Below, one piece after another: positions 21,759 through 31,626 of a stretch of DNA of 64,000 nucleotides. The translations under genes were made by a program, and so were the position numbers. How positions within the stretch are numbered: the stretch's first letter is position 1; each line of letters starts with the position of its first letter. The DNA is from Allostella vacuolata (GTDB taxonomy: Bacteria; Pseudomonadota; Alphaproteobacteria; ATCC43930; Allostellaceae): the NCBI GenBank assembly GCA_006739055.1, contig AP019702.1, positions 4,179,388-4,243,387 on the forward strand, in the 5' to 3' direction. Below the pieces are notes generated by a model, which worked only from the letters and a program-made list of their open reading frames with translations, searched no databases and was not told the origin of the DNA.

Positions 21759-21791
21759 CAAAAAGAAGGGGCGGCACTTGCGCGCCGCCCC
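21759..21791 (-). terminator. intrinsic terminator after rplQ
   Basis: An 8-bp GGGGCGGC/GCCGCCCC stem (21768-21775 with 21784-21791) and 8-nt loop, followed on the minus strand by TTCTTTTTG. It lies 30 nt past the rplQ stop and ends the long ribosomal transcript. Confidence 0.88.
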
Positions 21792-21820
21792 CTCCGATCC
21801 GGTGGTCCTCCGGCCGGCGA

Positions 21821-22243
21821 TCAGGCCGGGGCCGAGGCCTCTTCGCTGCCCGCCTTCGGGCCGCTGTCCTGGCCCTTGGCCTCGGGGTCGCGGTCGACGA
21901 ACTCGATCACCGCCATCGCCGCGTTGTCGCCGTAGCGAAACCCGGCCTTGAGGACCCGGGTGTAGCCGCCAGGCCGCTGCTTGTAGCGGTCGGCCAGCGT
22001 GGTCAGCAGCTTCGAGGTCATGGCCTCGTCCTGCAGGGTCGCCAGGATCTGGCGCCGGGCATGCAGCCCGCCGCGCTTGCCGAGGGTGACCAGCTTCTCG
22101 ACGAAGGGCCGCAGCTCCTTCGCCTTCGGCAGGGTGGTGCGGATCTGCTCGTGCTTGACGAGAGACGCCGCCATGTTGTCCAGCATCGCCTTGCGATGGG
22201 TGGAGGTGCGACCGAGCTTCCGGCCGGCGAGACGATGGCGCAT
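21821..22243 (-). CDS. rplQ: 50S ribosomal protein L17
   Basis: L17, 140 residues. It opens [20 protein letters not shown] and has the conserved core [20 protein letters not shown]. It binds 23S rRNA near the exit tunnel. The C-terminal 20 residues are an acidic, low-complexity tail longer than in E. coli. It is the last gene of the alpha operon, 29 nt after rpoA. Confidence 0.97.
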   Translation of the reverse strand: MRHRLAGRKLGRTSTHRKAMLDNMAASLVKHEQIRTTLPKAKELRPFVEKLVTLGKRGGLHARRQILATLQDEAMTSKLLTTLADRYKQRPGGYTRVLKAGFRYGDNAAMAVIEFVDRDPEAKGQDSGPKAGSEEASAPA

Positions 22244-22272
22244 ATGCCCTTCCTTCTAAACCTGCTCGGCGC

Positions 22273-23295
22273 TCAGTACGGCTCTTCGAGCCGCTTGGCG
22301 AGGTCTTCGATATTCTCCGGCGGCCAGCCGGTGACTTCCATCCCGAGATGGAGCCCCATCTGGGCCAGGACTTCCTTGATCTCGTTGAGCGACTTGCGTC
22401 CGAAATTCGGCGTGCGCAGCATTTCCTGCTCGGTCTTCTGCACGAGGTCGCCGATATAGACGATGTTGTCGTTCTTGAGGCAGTTGGCCGAGCGGACCGA
22501 CAGTTCCAGCTCGTCCACCTTGCGCAGGAGGTTCCGGTTGAACGGGAACTCCTGGGCCTTCACGTCCTCGGAAGCCGGCTTCGGCTCCTCGAAGTTGATG
22601 AAGATCTGCAGCTGGTCCTGCAGGATGCGGGCGGCGAGCGCCACCGCGTCCTCCGGCGAGACCGCGCCGTTCGTCTCGACCCGCATGGACAGCTTGTCGT
22701 AGTCGGTGACCTGGCCGACGCGGGTGTTGTCGACCTTGTAGGTCACCTTGCGCACGGGGCTGTAGAGCGCGTCGACCGGGATCAGGCCGATCGGCGCGTC
22801 TTCCGGCCGGTTCTGCGCGGCGGCGACGTAGCCCTTGCCGTTCTCGACCACGAACTCCATGGAGATCTTGGCGTCGCGGTCGAGCGTGCAGATCACGAGG
22901 TCGGGGTTCATCACGTCGATGTCGTGCCCGGCCTCGATCTGGCCGGCGCGCACCTCGCCCGGGCCGGATGCCTTCAGGCGCATCCGCTTCGGGCCGTCGC
23001 CGTGCATCCGCAGCGCCAGGCTCTTGATGTTGAGGACGATGTCCGTCACGTCCTCGCGAACGCCGGGGATCGACGAAAACTCGTGCAGCACGCCCTCGAT
23101 CTGCATCGAGGTCACCGCCGCACCCTGCAGCGAAGACAGCAGCACGCGGCGCAGAGCGTTGCCCAGGGTGAGGCCGAAACCGCGCTCGAGCGGCTCAGCC
23201 ACCACCGTCGCCACGCGCTTCGGGTCTTCACCCGGCTCGACGTTCGGCTTCTTCGGCTTGATCAGCTGCTGCCAGTTCTTCTGGATCACGAGCAT
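22273..23295 (-). CDS. rpoA: RNA polymerase alpha subunit
   Basis: A 340-residue alpha subunit. The N-terminal domain (about 1-235) assembles beta and beta' ([19 protein letters not shown]); the C-terminal domain (about 255-325, [37 protein letters not shown]) binds UP elements and activators. The start is ATG 23295 ([14 protein letters not shown]); an upstream in-frame extension runs into the hairpin-rich gap and is not used. It is 164 nt from rpsK. Confidence 0.97.
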   Translation of the reverse strand: MLVIQKNWQQLIKPKKPNVEPGEDPKRVATVVAEPLERGFGLTLGNALRRVLLSSLQGAAVTSMQIEGVLHEFSSIPGVREDVTDIVLNIKSLALRMHGDGPKRMRLKASGPGEVRAGQIEAGHDIDVMNPDLVICTLDRDAKISMEFVVENGKGYVAAAQNRPEDAPIGLIPVDALYSPVRKVTYKVDNTRVGQVTDYDKLSMRVETNGAVSPEDAVALAARILQDQLQIFINFEEPKPASEDVKAQEFPFNRNLLRKVDELELSVRSANCLKNDNIVYIGDLVQKTEQEMLRTPNFGRKSLNEIKEVLAQMGLHLGMEVTGWPPENIEDLAKRLEEPY

Positions 23296-23342
23296 GTTCC
23301 TCACGCTCTCTGGGTGCCGAACGCGGCACCCGTTCACTGGTG

Positions 23343-23429
23343 GCGGCCGCGGGGATCATCGGGATCCCCGCGGCCGCAACACTCTACGATGCAAGGACGC
23401 TCGCGCGTCCTTTGCCGGCGGTCGCCGGC
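23343..23429 (-). promoter_or_regulatory. three consecutive hairpins between rpsK and rpoA
   Basis: In the 164-nt gap: a perfect 15-bp stem GCGGCCGCGGGGATC/GATCCCCGCGGCCGC with 5-nt loop (23343-23377); an AAGGACGC/GCGTCCTT stem with TCGC loop (23393-23412); and GCCGGC/GCCGGC with GGTC loop (23414-23429). None is followed by a T run on the minus strand, so they look like a processing, pausing or protein-binding structure in the alpha-operon mRNA rather than an intrinsic terminator. Confidence 0.7.
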
Positions 23430-23459
23430 CCGGATATTTCCGTCGGAGGTAGCCCCCGG

Positions 23460-23852
23460 TCAGACGCGGCGACGCTTGGGCGGGCGGCAGCCATTGTGCG
23501 GGATCGCCGTCACGTCGCGGATCGAGGTGACGATGAAGCCGACGGTCTGCAGCGCGCGGAGAGCCGATTCGCGACCCGAGCCCGGGCCCTTCACCTCGAT
23601 CTCCAGCGTCCGCATGCCGTGTTCCATCGCCTTGCGGCCGGCCGCCTCGGCCGCCATCTGGGCGGCGTACGGGGTCGACTTGCGCGAGCCCTTGAACCCC
23701 TGGCTGCCCGACGAGGCCCAGGCGATCGTATTGCCCTGGGCGTCCGTGATGGTGACCATGGTGTTGTTGAACGACGCGCTGACATGCGCCGTGCCCGAGG
23801 TGATGTTCTTACGTTCGCGGCGCCGAATACGCCCCGCAGGTGCCTTGACCAT
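23460..23852 (-). CDS. rpsK: 30S ribosomal protein S11
   Basis: S11, 130 residues, platform of the small subunit near the E site. Conserved blocks are [33 protein letters not shown], and the C-terminal [13 protein letters not shown]. The start is ATG 23852. It precedes rpoA directly, with no rpsD between, the usual alphaproteobacterial order. Confidence 0.97.
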   Translation of the reverse strand: MVKAPAGRIRRRERKNITSGTAHVSASFNNTMVTITDAQGNTIAWASSGSQGFKGSRKSTPYAAQMAAEAAGRKAMEHGMRTLEIEVKGPGSGRESALRALQTVGFIVTSIRDVTAIPHNGCRPPKRRRV

Positions 23853-23901
23853 CGCTGACCTTCCGATTTCCTAACGCGCCCGAATCACTAACGCGACCGC
23901 G

Positions 23902-24270
23902 TCACTTCTTCTTGCCGGCGATGGGCCGGGCGGGGCCCTTGCGCGTGCGGGCGTTGGTATGGGTGCGCTGCCCGTGGACCGGCAGGCCACGACGGTGCCG
24001 AAGCCCGCGATAGCAGCCGAGATCCATCAGGCGCTTGATGTTCATCGCGACTTCACGCCGCAGGTCGCCCTCGACGCGATACTCGCGGTCGATGTGCTCG
24101 CGGATCTTGAGCACCTCGTCCTCGGTCAGCTGGTTCACCCGCTGCTCGCTGGGGATGCCGATCTTGCCGCAGATCTGCTTGGCCGCGGTGCGGCCGATCC
24201 CGTGGATGTAGGTCAGCGCGATTTCGACGCGCTTCTGATTGGGAATGTTCACGCCAGCAATGCGCGCCAC
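23902..24270 (-). CDS. rpsM: 30S ribosomal protein S13
   Basis: S13, 122 residues, in the head of the small subunit, contacting P-site tRNA and the large subunit. It opens [19 protein letters not shown] and ends in the basic tail [23 protein letters not shown] (in parts). The start is GTG 24270, supported by AGGAG seven nt upstream. It is first in the alpha operon and has its own near-consensus promoter. Confidence 0.97.
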   Translation of the reverse strand: MARIAGVNIPNQKRVEIALTYIHGIGRTAAKQICGKIGIPSEQRVNQLTEDEVLKIREHIDREYRVEGDLRREVAMNIKRLMDLGCYRGLRHRRGLPVHGQRTHTNARTRKGPARPIAGKKK

Positions 24271-24332
24271 GAGATTGCTCCTAGCAAACGTGCAAAAGGG
24301 TACGGACCGCAGGGTGCGCCGGAAAGTCGCGC

Positions 24333-24360
24333 ATTATAGTGGCGGTTCGCGGAGAGTCAA
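24333..24360 (-). promoter_or_regulatory. near-consensus sigma-70 promoter before rpsM
   Basis: On the minus strand TTGACT (24355-24360), a 16-nt spacer and TATAAT (24333-24338). The -35 box overlaps the adk stop codon (the TGA is inside TTGACT). It would start a transcript near 24326, about 55 nt before rpsM, giving rpsM-rpsK-rpoA-rplQ independent expression. Confidence 0.78.
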
Positions 24361-25028
24361 TGCCGGTTCCCGACGGCCTCGGAGAGGCTCAGTTCCCGGT
24401 CGATCGCGGCCGAGACCGCATCCATGTCGGCCATGCCGTCCACCGAACGGAGCAGGCCGCGCGCCCGATAGTAGGGCAGAATCGGTGCCGTCTGGTTGCG
24501 GTACGCGCCGAAGCGCGTCCGCACCGTCTCGGCCTTGTCGTCGTTGCGGCGCACGAACTCGGTCGAGCCGCACTGGTCGCACACGCCCGCCACCCGCGGC
24601 TGCAGGAAGCGGTCGTGATAGCCGGCCCCGCACTTCGCGCAGGTGTAGCGACCGGCGATCCGTTCGACCAGGGCCGACTCGTCGACCGCCAGCTCGATCA
24701 CCGCATCCAGCCGCAGGTCGCGCTCGGCCAGCATCGCGTCCAGCGCCTCGGCCTGCGCGACCGTGCGCGGAAAGCCGTCGAGGATGAAGCCGCGCGCGCA
24801 GTCGGCAGCGCCGATCCGGTCCTCGATCATGCCGATGATGACCGCGTCCGGGACCAGCTCGCCGCGGTCCATGATCGCCTTGGCTTCCCGGCCGAGCGGC
24901 GTGCCGCTGGCCACCGCCGCCCGCAGCATGTCGCCGGTCGACAGCTGCACGATGCCGTGGCGCTCTTCCAGCCGCTTGGCCTGGGTGCCCTTGCCCGCGC
25001 CGGGAGGGCCCAGCAGGATGATGTTCAT
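24357..25028 (-). CDS. adk: adenylate kinase (zinc-binding LID type)
   Basis: A 223-residue adenylate kinase, ATP + AMP to 2 ADP. P-loop [19 protein letters not shown] site [20 protein letters not shown]; the LID holds a Cys4 zinc site ([10 protein letters not shown] and GVCDQCGS) as in many bacteria outside the enterics. Its place between secY and rpsM is the normal position in alphaproteobacteria. It starts at ATG 25028, 20 nt after secY. Confidence 0.97.
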   Translation of the reverse strand: MNIILLGPPGAGKGTQAKRLEERHGIVQLSTGDMLRAAVASGTPLGREAKAIMDRGELVPDAVIIGMIEDRIGAADCARGFILDGFPRTVAQAEALDAMLAERDLRLDAVIELAVDESALVERIAGRYTCAKCGAGYHDRFLQPRVAGVCDQCGSTEFVRRNDDKAETVRTRFGAYRNQTAPILPYYRARGLLRSVDGMADMDAVSAAIDRELSLSEAVGNRH

Positions 25029-25048
25029 CGCAGCGATCCGCCCCGAGC

Positions 25049-26389
25049 CTAGTTCCGCCCGCGCAGGCGGGACTTCTTGATCAGCCCCTCATACTGGTGC
25101 GCCAGCAGGTGGGAATGGATCTGCGCCACCGTGTCCATGGTCACGCTGACCACGATCAACAGGCTGGTGCCGCCGAAATAGAAGGGCACGGAATATTGCG
25201 AGATCAGGAACTCCGGCAGAAGGCAGATGATCGCCAGGTAGCCCGCGCCCACGACCGTCAGCCGGGTCAGCACATAGTCGAGATAGTCGGCCGTGTGCTT
25301 GCCGGGCCGGATGCCGGGGACGAACCCGCCATACTTGCGCAGGTTGTCCGCCGTCTCGGCCGGGTTGAAGACGATCGCGGTGTAGAAGAAGGCGAAGAAG
25401 ACGATCAACCCGGCATAGAGCAGCATGTAGGCCGGCTGGCCATGGCCGAGCCAGGCCGAGATCTGCTGCAGCCAGTCCGGCCCCTGCCCGGCGCTGAAGC
25501 TGGCGAAGGTCGCCGGCAGCAGCAGCAGCGAGCTGGCGAAGATCGGCGGGATGACGCCCGAGCTGTTCAGCTTCAGCGGCAGGTGCGAGCTCTCACCGCC
25601 GAACATGCGGTTGCCCACCTGGCGCTTGGGGTACTGCACCAGGATGCGGCGCTGCGCCCGCTCCATGAAGACGATCGCGCAGACCACCGCGACCGACATG
25701 AGCAGGAAGAAGATGATGAGGAAGGCGGAGATGGCGCCGGTCCGGCCGAGTTCCAGCGTGTTGACCAGGGCGAACGGCAGGTTGGCGACGATGCCGGCGA
25801 AGATGATCAGCGAGATGCCGTTGCCGACGCCGCGCGCGGTGATCTGCTCGCCCAGCCACATCAGGAACATGGTGCCGCCGACCAGGGTGACCACGGTCGA
25901 CAGTCGGAAGAACAGGCCCGGGTCCATCACCGCCGACCCGGTCGGCCCGGTCAGCTGCTCCAGCCCGACGGAGATGCCGTAGGCCTGCACCGTCGCCAGC
26001 AGCACGGTGCCGTAGCGGGTGTACTGGTTGAGCTTCTTGCGACCGGACTCGCCCTCCTTCTTCAGCGCCTCGAGCGTCGGCGACACCGCCGTGAGGAGCT
26101 GGATGATGATGGAGGCCGAGATGTACGGCATGATGTTGAGCGCGAAGATCGTCATGCGGCTGAGCGCGCCGCCGGCGAACATGTCGAACATCGCCAGGAT
26201 GCCGCCGGAGTTCTGCTGGAACACCTGCGCCAGGATCTGGGGATTGATGCCCGGGATCGGGATGTAGGTCCCGAAGCGATAGACGACCAGAGCCGCCAGC
26301 GTGAACCAGATTCGCTTCTTCAGCTCGGTGGCCTTGGCGAAGGCCCCGAAGTTGATGTTCGCCGCTAGCTGCTCGGCCGCCGATGCCAT
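25049..26389 (-). CDS. secY: preprotein translocase subunit SecY
   Basis: A 446-residue channel subunit of the SecYEG translocon with ten transmembrane helices. It opens with [14 protein letters not shown] and has the plug and first signature [14 protein letters not shown], the second signature [14 protein letters not shown], and the cytosolic loops for SecA and ribosome contact ([12 protein letters not shown]). The C-terminus ends [14 protein letters not shown]. It starts at ATG 26389, after rplO, in the spc operon. Confidence 0.97.
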   Translation of the reverse strand: MASAAEQLAANINFGAFAKATELKKRIWFTLAALVVYRFGTYIPIPGINPQILAQVFQQNSGGILAMFDMFAGGALSRMTIFALNIMPYISASIIIQLLTAVSPTLEALKKEGESGRKKLNQYTRYGTVLLATVQAYGISVGLEQLTGPTGSAVMDPGLFFRLSTVVTLVGGTMFLMWLGEQITARGVGNGISLIIFAGIVANLPFALVNTLELGRTGAISAFLIIFFLLMSVAVVCAIVFMERAQRRILVQYPKRQVGNRMFGGESSHLPLKLNSSGVIPPIFASSLLLLPATFASFSAGQGPDWLQQISAWLGHGQPAYMLLYAGLIVFFAFFYTAIVFNPAETADNLRKYGGFVPGIRPGKHTADYLDYVLTRLTVVGAGYLAIICLLPEFLISQYSVPFYFGGTSLLIVVSVTMDTVAQIHSHLLAHQYEGLIKKSRLRGRN

Positions 26390-26417
26390 GTCTGCTTTCC
26401 TTGTCGTCGACCGCGAA

Positions 26418-26897
26418 TCAGGCGGCCGCCGCCTCCGCTACCACGGGAACGATCACCTTGCCACCGGCGGCCTCGACCGCCGCGATCGCAGCCGCCGAAG
26501 CGCCGGCCACCTGGATGGTGATGGCCGAGGTGATCTCGCCCTGCGCCAGCAGGCGCAGGCCGTCCTCGACCTTGCCGATCAGGCCGGCCTGGCTCAGCAT
26601 CGCGGCGTCGATCGTCTGCCCGGCATCGATCTTGCCGGCATCGATCGCCCGCTGCAGGCGGCCGATGTTGATCACCTCATAGGCCTTGCGGAACGGCTTC
26701 GTGAAGCCGCGCTTCGGCAGGCGCCGATGCAGCGGGGTCTGGCCGCCCTCGAAGCCGGCGAGCGCCACGCCGGAGCGCGCCGTCTGGCCCTTGCCGCCGC
26801 GGCCCGACGTCTTGCCCTTGCCGGAACCGATACCGCGGCCGATCGCCTTGGCCTTCTTGCGCGCGCCCGGATTGTCGCGGATCTCGTTGAGCTTCAT
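26418..26897 (-). CDS. rplO: 50S ribosomal protein L15
   Basis: L15, 159 residues. It starts [20 protein letters not shown] and has the glycine-rich extension [20 protein letters not shown] that threads into 23S rRNA. The end is an Ala-rich tail. It is 19 nt after rpmD. Confidence 0.96.
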   Translation of the reverse strand: MKLNEIRDNPGARKKAKAIGRGIGSGKGKTSGRGGKGQTARSGVALAGFEGGQTPLHRRLPKRGFTKPFRKAYEVINIGRLQRAIDAGKIDAGQTIDAAMLSQAGLIGKVEDGLRLLAQGEITSAITIQVAGASAAAIAAVEAAGGKVIVPVVAEAAAA

Positions 26898-26916
26898 CTC
26901 GCTTCCCCGATCCCCC

Positions 26917-27120
26917 TCACGCCGGCTCGACCCGGATGAGGTGCTTTACCTTGAAAATCATGCCCCGCACCGACGGCGTGTCCTCGAGGACGCGGCTGCG
27001 GTTGAGCTTGTTCAGGCCGAGCCCGATCAAGGTCTCCCGCTGGTCCTTCTGACGGCCGATCGCGCTGGCGACCTGGGTCACCCGCACGCGGGCCGTGGCG
27101 GCCTCAGTCGATTCGCTCAT
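26917..27120 (-). CDS. rpmD: 50S ribosomal protein L30
   Basis: L30, 67 residues: [20 protein letters not shown], then [35 protein letters not shown]. The start is ATG 27120, which shares one base with the rpsE stop (TGATG). The in-frame GTG just upstream is less likely. Confidence 0.95.
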   Translation of the reverse strand: MSESTEAATARVRVTQVASAIGRQKDQRETLIGLGLNKLNRSRVLEDTPSVRGMIFKVKHLIRVEPA

Positions 27121-27746
27121 CACGCCTGCTCCCGTGCCTCTTCGCGGCGGCCCAGGATCTCGCTCACCTTCTTGCCGCGGCGGTTCGCGACCGCGCGGGG
27201 CGAGCTGATGCCGGACAGCGCCTCGAAGGTCGCCTTCACCATGTTGTGCGGGTTGGAGGTGCCGATCGACTTGGCGACCACATCGTGGACGCCCAGCGCC
27301 TCGAACACCGCGCGCATCGGACCGCCGGCGATGATGCCGGTGCCGGACACGGCCGCGCGCAGCACGACCTTGCCGGCCCCGAAGTGGCCGCGGGTGTCGT
27401 GATGCAGCGTCCGCCCTTCGCGCAGGGGGACGCGGATCATGCCGCGCTTGGCCTGCTCGGTCGCCTTGCGGATCGCTTCCGGCACCTCTCGGGCCTTGCC
27501 CGAACCGTGCCCGACGCGGCCCTTGCCGTCGCCGACGACGACGAGCGCAGCGAAGCCGAAGCGCCGGCCGCCCTTCACCACCTTCGCGACGCGATTGATG
27601 CTGACCAGCTTCTCGACGAGCTCACCTTCGTCGCCACCGCGATCCCGGTCGGACCCGCGATCGCGACCGCGGCCGCCTTCGCGCGCCGGCCGATCGCTCG
27701 ACGAGGACCGTCCCGTGGAAGTGCGTGACGTGGGAGTGCGTGCCAT
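27120..27746 (-). CDS. rpsE: 30S ribosomal protein S5
   Basis: S5, 208 residues. The first about 42 residues are a Ser/Arg/Gly/Asp-rich low-complexity extension found in related alphaproteobacteria. The core has [37 protein letters not shown] and [14 protein letters not shown]5 helps decoding fidelity. It is coupled to rpmD by TGATG and lies 20 nt after rplR. Confidence 0.97.
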   Translation of the reverse strand: MARTPTSRTSTGRSSSSDRPAREGGRGRDRGSDRDRGGDEGELVEKLVSINRVAKVVKGGRRFGFAALVVVGDGKGRVGHGSGKAREVPEAIRKATEQAKRGMIRVPLREGRTLHHDTRGHFGAGKVVLRAAVSGTGIIAGGPMRAVFEALGVHDVVAKSIGTSNPHNMVKATFEALSGISSPRAVANRRGKKVSEILGRREEAREQA

Positions 27747-27766
27747 TTCGATTCCCGTCCTGCTCG

Positions 27767-28129
27767 TCAGAAAGAGAGGCCGCCTTCACGCGCGGCCTCG
27801 GCCAGCGCCTTGACGCGGCCGTGATAGGGGTAGCCGCCACGGTCGAACACAACGGTTTCGACCCCGGCTGCCTTGGCGCGCTCGGCGAGCAGAAGCCCGA
27901 CCTCGCGTGCCGCTGCGATGTCCGCGCCGGTCTTCACCTTCGCGCGCATGTCCTTCTCCAGGCTGGAGGCGGCCACCACCGTGTGCCCCTGCCGGTCGTC
28001 GATGATCTGCGCGTAGATGTGCTTGCTGGAGCGGAACACCGACAGCCGGGCACGCCCGCCCGCCTTGATCTGGATCTGCGTCCGCGTCCGTTGCCGGCGG
28101 CGGGCGAACAATTCTTTGGTCGTCAGCAT
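27767..28129 (-). CDS. rplR: 50S ribosomal protein L18
   Basis: L18, 120 residues, binds 5S rRNA with L5. Blocks: [35 protein letters not shown], and the end [19 protein letters not shown]. It starts at ATG 28129, 9 nt after rplF. Confidence 0.97.
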   Translation of the reverse strand: MLTTKELFARRRQRTRTQIQIKAGGRARLSVFRSSKHIYAQIIDDRQGHTVVAASSLEKDMRAKVKTGADIAAAREVGLLLAERAKAAGVETVVFDRGGYPYHGRVKALAEAAREGGLSF

Positions 28130-28138
28130 CTGCCGGTC

Positions 28139-28672
28139 CTACTTCTTCTTGCCTTCCTTGCGGAGGACGGTTTCGGTCGCGTACTTGATCCCCTTGCCCT
28201 TGTAGGGCTCGGGCGGCCGGTACGACCGGATCTTCGCCGCGATCTCGCCGACCCGCTGCTTGTCGGCACCGCTCACCTGGATCGCGGTCGGCCGCTCGCA
28301 GACGATCTTCACGTCGTCCGGGATCGGGAACACCACGTCGTGGCTGTAGCCGAGCTGCAGGTTCAGGTTCTTGCCCTGGACCGCGGCACGATAGCCGACG
28401 CCGTTGATCTCCAGCGACTTCGTGTAGCCCTCCGACACGCCGCGGACCAGCGCATTCAGCCGGTTGCGCGCCGTACCCCACTGGGTGCGGGCGCGCTGGC
28501 TGGTGCCGATCGGCGCCACCGTCGCCTTGCCAGCCTCGACGGCGATGCTGACGTCGGGGTTGATGCTCATCGACAACTGGCCGAGCTTGCCCTTGGCGGT
28601 AACCGTCTGACCGGCCACCTGGAGGTCGACCCCCTGGGGGATGACCACCGGATTCTTACCCACTCGAGACAT
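28139..28672 (-). CDS. rplF: 50S ribosomal protein L6
   Basis: L6, 177 residues: MSRVGKNPVVIPQGVDLQVA, GYRAAVQGKNLNLQLGYSH, and the C-terminal signature RSYRPPEPYKGKGIKYATE. Two repeated L6 folds near the factor-binding site. It starts at ATG 28672. Confidence 0.97.
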   Translation of the reverse strand: MSRVGKNPVVIPQGVDLQVAGQTVTAKGKLGQLSMSINPDVSIAVEAGKATVAPIGTSQRARTQWGTARNRLNALVRGVSEGYTKSLEINGVGYRAAVQGKNLNLQLGYSHDVVFPIPDDVKIVCERPTAIQVSGADKQRVGEIAAKIRSYRPPEPYKGKGIKYATETVLRKEGKKK

Positions 28673-28681
28673 GGCCCGTCC

Positions 28682-29080
28682 TCAAAACACCTGGCAGAGG
28701 ATTTCGCCGCCGACGTTCGCCGAGCGTGCCTCGTTGTCCGAGAGCACCCCCCGCGGGGTCGACAGGATCGCCATGCCAAGGCCGTTGTAGTAGCGCGGCA
28801 GGTCGCTGATCTTCGAATAGACGCGACGACCGGGGCGGGAGACGCGGGCGATCGCGCGGATCGCCGGCTCCCCGTCGGTGTACTTCAACTCGATATCGAA
28901 CGCCGAGATGCCCGGGCGGATCTCCCGCCGGGAATAGCCACGAATGAAGCCTTCGCGGGCCAGGACTTCCAGAACGGAGGCCCGGACCTTCGAGGCAGGC
29001 GACGTAACCACCGACATCCGCGCACTCTGACCGTTGCGGATGCGGGTCAGCATATCGCCGAGCGGATCGCTCATCGACAT
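28682..29080 (-). CDS. rpsH: 30S ribosomal protein S8
   Basis: S8, 132 residues: SDPLGDMLTRIRNGQ and the C-terminal GLGMAILSTPRGVLSD. It binds the central 16S domain and in E. coli represses the spc operon. ATG 29080 has GGGAG eight nt upstream and is preferred over ATG 29074. Confidence 0.96.
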   Translation of the reverse strand: MSMSDPLGDMLTRIRNGQSARMSVVTSPASKVRASVLEVLAREGFIRGYSRREIRPGISAFDIELKYTDGEPAIRAIARVSRPGRRVYSKISDLPRYYNGLGMAILSTPRGVLSDNEARSANVGGEILCQVF

Positions 29081-29093
29081 TCGGCTAACTCCC

Positions 29094-29399
29094 TTACCAG
29101 CTCGACTTCACGACGCCGGGGATCTGCCCCGACGACGCGAGCTCGCGCAGAGCGATGCGCGAGAGCTTGAACTTGCGATAGACGGAACGCGGCCGCCCGG
29201 TGAGCGCGCAGCGGTTGCGGATCCGCGTCGCCGAAGAGTTGCGCGGCATCTCGGCCAGCTTGAGGCGGGCCTCGAAACGCTCCTCGGGCGGGGCCTCCTG
29301 ATCCTTGGAGATCGCCTTGAGGCGCGCGCGCTTGTGGGCGTACCGCTTGGTCAACGCCTGCCGGTGCTTGTTCTTCTCGACGGCACTGGTCTTTGCCAT
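29094..29399 (-). CDS. rpsN: 30S ribosomal protein S14
   Basis: S14, 101 residues, the longer form without the zinc-finger cysteines. C-terminal signature [20 protein letters not shown] and the end PGVVKSSW. It starts at ATG 29399. Confidence 0.97.
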   Translation of the reverse strand: MAKTSAVEKNKHRQALTKRYAHKRARLKAISKDQEAPPEERFEARLKLAEMPRNSSATRIRNRCALTGRPRSVYRKFKLSRIALRELASSGQIPGVVKSSW

Positions 29400-29420
29400 G
29401 GAATGTCCCTCGCGGCCGGC

Positions 29421-29960
29421 TTAGTTGGAAAACGGCATGTTGAAGGCCTTCAGCAAGGCCTTCGCTTCGGCATCGGTACCAGCGGTCGTCACGATCGTGA
29501 TGTCCATGCCGCGAGGCGCCTCGACCTTGTCGTAGTTGATCTCGGGGAACACGAACTGTTCCTTGAGACCCATCGAGTAGTTGCCCCGGCCGTCGAAGCT
29601 GCGCCCCGACAGGCCGCGGAAGTCGCGGACCCGGGGCAGCGCGATGTGCACCAGGCGATCGAGGAACTCGTACATCCGGTCCGCGCGCAGCGTCACCTTG
29701 CAGCCGATCGGCATGCCCTCGCGCAGCTTGAAGGCGGCGATCGCCTTCTTGGCCCGGGTGACGATCGGCTTCTGCCCGGCGATGGCCATCAGCTCCTCGA
29801 CGGCGCCCTGCACCTTCTTGGTGTCCTGGGTCGCTTCGCCGACGCCCATGTTGATGACGATCTTCTCCAGACGCGGCACCTGCATCGCGTTCCGGTAGCC
29901 GAACTCCTTGATCAGAGCCGGCTTGACCGTCGATTCGTACTTTTCCCTGAGACGTGTCAT
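29421..29960 (-). CDS. rplE: 50S ribosomal protein L5
   Basis: L5, 179 residues: binds 5S rRNA and contacts P-site tRNA. Blocks: [40 protein letters not shown], and the C-terminal [20 protein letters not shown]. It starts at ATG 29960, 11 nt after rplX. Confidence 0.97.
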   Translation of the reverse strand: MTRLREKYESTVKPALIKEFGYRNAMQVPRLEKIVINMGVGEATQDTKKVQGAVEELMAIAGQKPIVTRAKKAIAAFKLREGMPIGCKVTLRADRMYEFLDRLVHIALPRVRDFRGLSGRSFDGRGNYSMGLKEQFVFPEINYDKVEAPRGMDITIVTTAGTDAEAKALLKAFNMPFSN

Positions 29961-29971
29961 GTCGGCACCCG

Positions 29972-30295
29972 TCAGACGTCGATGACTTCGCCGGAGCGCT
30001 TCGCGACCCGGACCTTGCGGCCATCTTCGAGATTCTTGAAACCGACCCGCGTCGCCTTGTTCGACTTCGGATCGACGTGGGAGACATTGGAGACGTGGAT
30101 ACCCGCCTCCTTCTCCACCACGCCGCCCTGGTCGCGGGCGGTCTGGCGCTGGTGACGCTTCACCAGGTTGACCCCCTCGACGACGACGCGCAGTTCGGTC
30201 GGGACGGCGCGCAGCACGGTGCCGACCTTCCCCTTGTCGCGGCCGGCGATCACGATCACGCGATCGCCCTTCTTGACCTTCATCTTCACGGACAT
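29972..30295 (-). CDS. rplX: 50S ribosomal protein L24
   Basis: L24, 107 residues, an assembly initiator. The KOW motif is [20 protein letters not shown]. The start is ATG 30295, with AGGA eight nt upstream; a GTG at 30310 that overlaps the rplN stop would add five unsupported residues. Confidence 0.95.
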   Translation of the reverse strand: MSVKMKVKKGDRVIVIAGRDKGKVGTVLRAVPTELRVVVEGVNLVKRHQRQTARDQGGVVEKEAGIHVSNVSHVDPKSNKATRVGFKNLEDGRKVRVAKRSGEVIDV

Positions 30296-30306
30296 CGCGT
30301 CGGTCC

Positions 30307-30675
30307 TCACAACACTTCTGGCGCGAGCGAGACGATCTTCATGAACTTCTTCGCCCGCAGTTCGCGCGTGACGGGGCCGAAGATGCGCGTGCCGATCGGC
30401 TCGTTCTGCTTGTTGATCAGGACCGCCGCGTTGTTGTCGAAGCGGATGGCGCTGCCATCGGTCCGGCGGATCTCCTTCGCGGTGCGGACGATGACGGCGC
30501 GATGCACGTCACCCTTCTTCACGCGGCCGCGCGGGATCGCTTCCTTGACCGAGACGACGATCACGTCGCCCACCGAGGCCACCTTGCGCTTCGACCCGCC
30601 GAGCACCTTGATGCACATGACGCGGCGAGCGCCGGAGTTGTCGGCGACGTCCAGGTTAGTCTGCATCTGGATCAT
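30307..30675 (-). CDS. rplN: 50S ribosomal protein L14
   Basis: L14, 122 residues, the standard length. [20 protein letters not shown] and [20 protein letters not shown]; the end is [11 protein letters not shown]. It forms an intersubunit bridge with the small subunit. Confidence 0.98.
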   Translation of the reverse strand: MIQMQTNLDVADNSGARRVMCIKVLGGSKRKVASVGDVIVVSVKEAIPRGRVKKGDVHRAVIVRTAKEIRRTDGSAIRFDNNAAVLINKQNEPIGTRIFGPVTRELRAKKFMKIVSLAPEVL

Positions 30676-30685
30676 GACGGGTTCC

Positions 30686-30946
30686 TTATGCTCCGGCGGC
30701 CGCGGCGGAACCGGCTTCGTCGGTCACGACTTCCCAGCGCTTGCGCGCGGAGAGCGGGCGGCATTCCACGATGCGCACCTTGTCGCCGACCTTGAAGACG
30801 TTCGCCTCGTCGTGGGCCATGTACTTCTTCGAGCGGGTGATGAACTTCTTGTAGAGGGGGTGCATGACGCGGCGCTCGACCCGGACGACAATCGTCTTGT
30901 CGCCCTTGTCGCTGACCACGACCCCCTGCATGACTCGCCTGGGCAT
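30686..30946 (-). CDS. rpsQ: 30S ribosomal protein S17
   Basis: S17, 86 residues: [39 protein letters not shown] and the signature [19 protein letters not shown]. The last eight residues are Ala-rich. It starts at ATG 30946. Confidence 0.97.
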   Translation of the reverse strand: MPRRVMQGVVVSDKGDKTIVVRVERRVMHPLYKKFITRSKKYMAHDEANVFKVGDKVRIVECRPLSARKRWEVVTDEAGSAAAAGA

Positions 30947-30962
30947 CTTCCTACTGCTCCCG

Positions 30963-31169
30963 CTAGGACGCCTTCTGCGCCCGCTCGTTCAGAATCGTCT
31001 TGATGCGCGCCGCCTCGCGCCGCACCTGGCGCACCCGCGCCGTGTTCTCGAGCTGGCCGCTGGCGCGCTGGAAGCGCAGGTTGAACGCCTCCTTGTGCAG
31101 CGCCTCGAGCTGGGTGCCCAGCTCGTCCACGGTCTTCGCGCGCAGGTCCGCAGCCTTCACCGTCGCCAT
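30963..31169 (-). CDS. rpmC: 50S ribosomal protein L29
   Basis: L29, 68 residues: a two-helix protein with [40 protein letters not shown]. The start is ATG 31169, sharing one base with the rplP stop (TGATG); the GTG immediately before it is not needed. Confidence 0.96.
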   Translation of the reverse strand: MATVKAADLRAKTVDELGTQLEALHKEAFNLRFQRASGQLENTARVRQVRREAARIKTILNERAQKAS

Positions 31170-31591
31170 CACTCCCCTCCCTCACCCACGCGGGTGACGA
31201 CCCGGGTCGAGATCGGCAGCTTCGCCGACGCCAGTTCGAAGGCCTCGCGGGCGACCGGGGTCGGCACGCCGTCCAGCTCGAACATGATGCGACCCGGCTT
31301 CACCCGGCACATCCAGAATTCCGGCGACCCCTTGCCGCTACCCATGCGGACTTCGGCCGGCTTCTTCGACACCGGGACGTCGGGGAACACCCGGATCCAC
31401 ACGCGGCCGACGCGCTTGATGTGGCGCGTGATGGCGCGGCGCGCCGCCTCGATCTGGCGGGCGGTGATACGCCCCGGCTCGGTCGCCTTCAGGCCGACCG
31501 AGCCGAAGTTCAGCGCGAAACCGCCCTTGGCCAGGCCGTGGACACGTCCCTTGTGCGCCTTGCGGAATTTGGTCCGCTTCGGTTGCAGCAT
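31169..31591 (-). CDS. rplP: 50S ribosomal protein L16
   Basis: L16, 140 residues, near the A site and peptidyl-transferase centre. [16 protein letters not shown], then [40 protein letters not shown] and [20 protein letters not shown]. Start ATG 31591. Confidence 0.98.
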   Translation of the reverse strand: MLQPKRTKFRKAHKGRVHGLAKGGFALNFGSVGLKATEPGRITARQIEAARRAITRHIKRVGRVWIRVFPDVPVSKKPAEVRMGSGKGSPEFWMCRVKPGRIMFELDGVPTPVAREAFELASAKLPISTRVVTRVGEGGE

Positions 31592-31626
31592 CGCTCGTGC
31601 TCTTTCTCTACGTCAGCGGATCGAAA

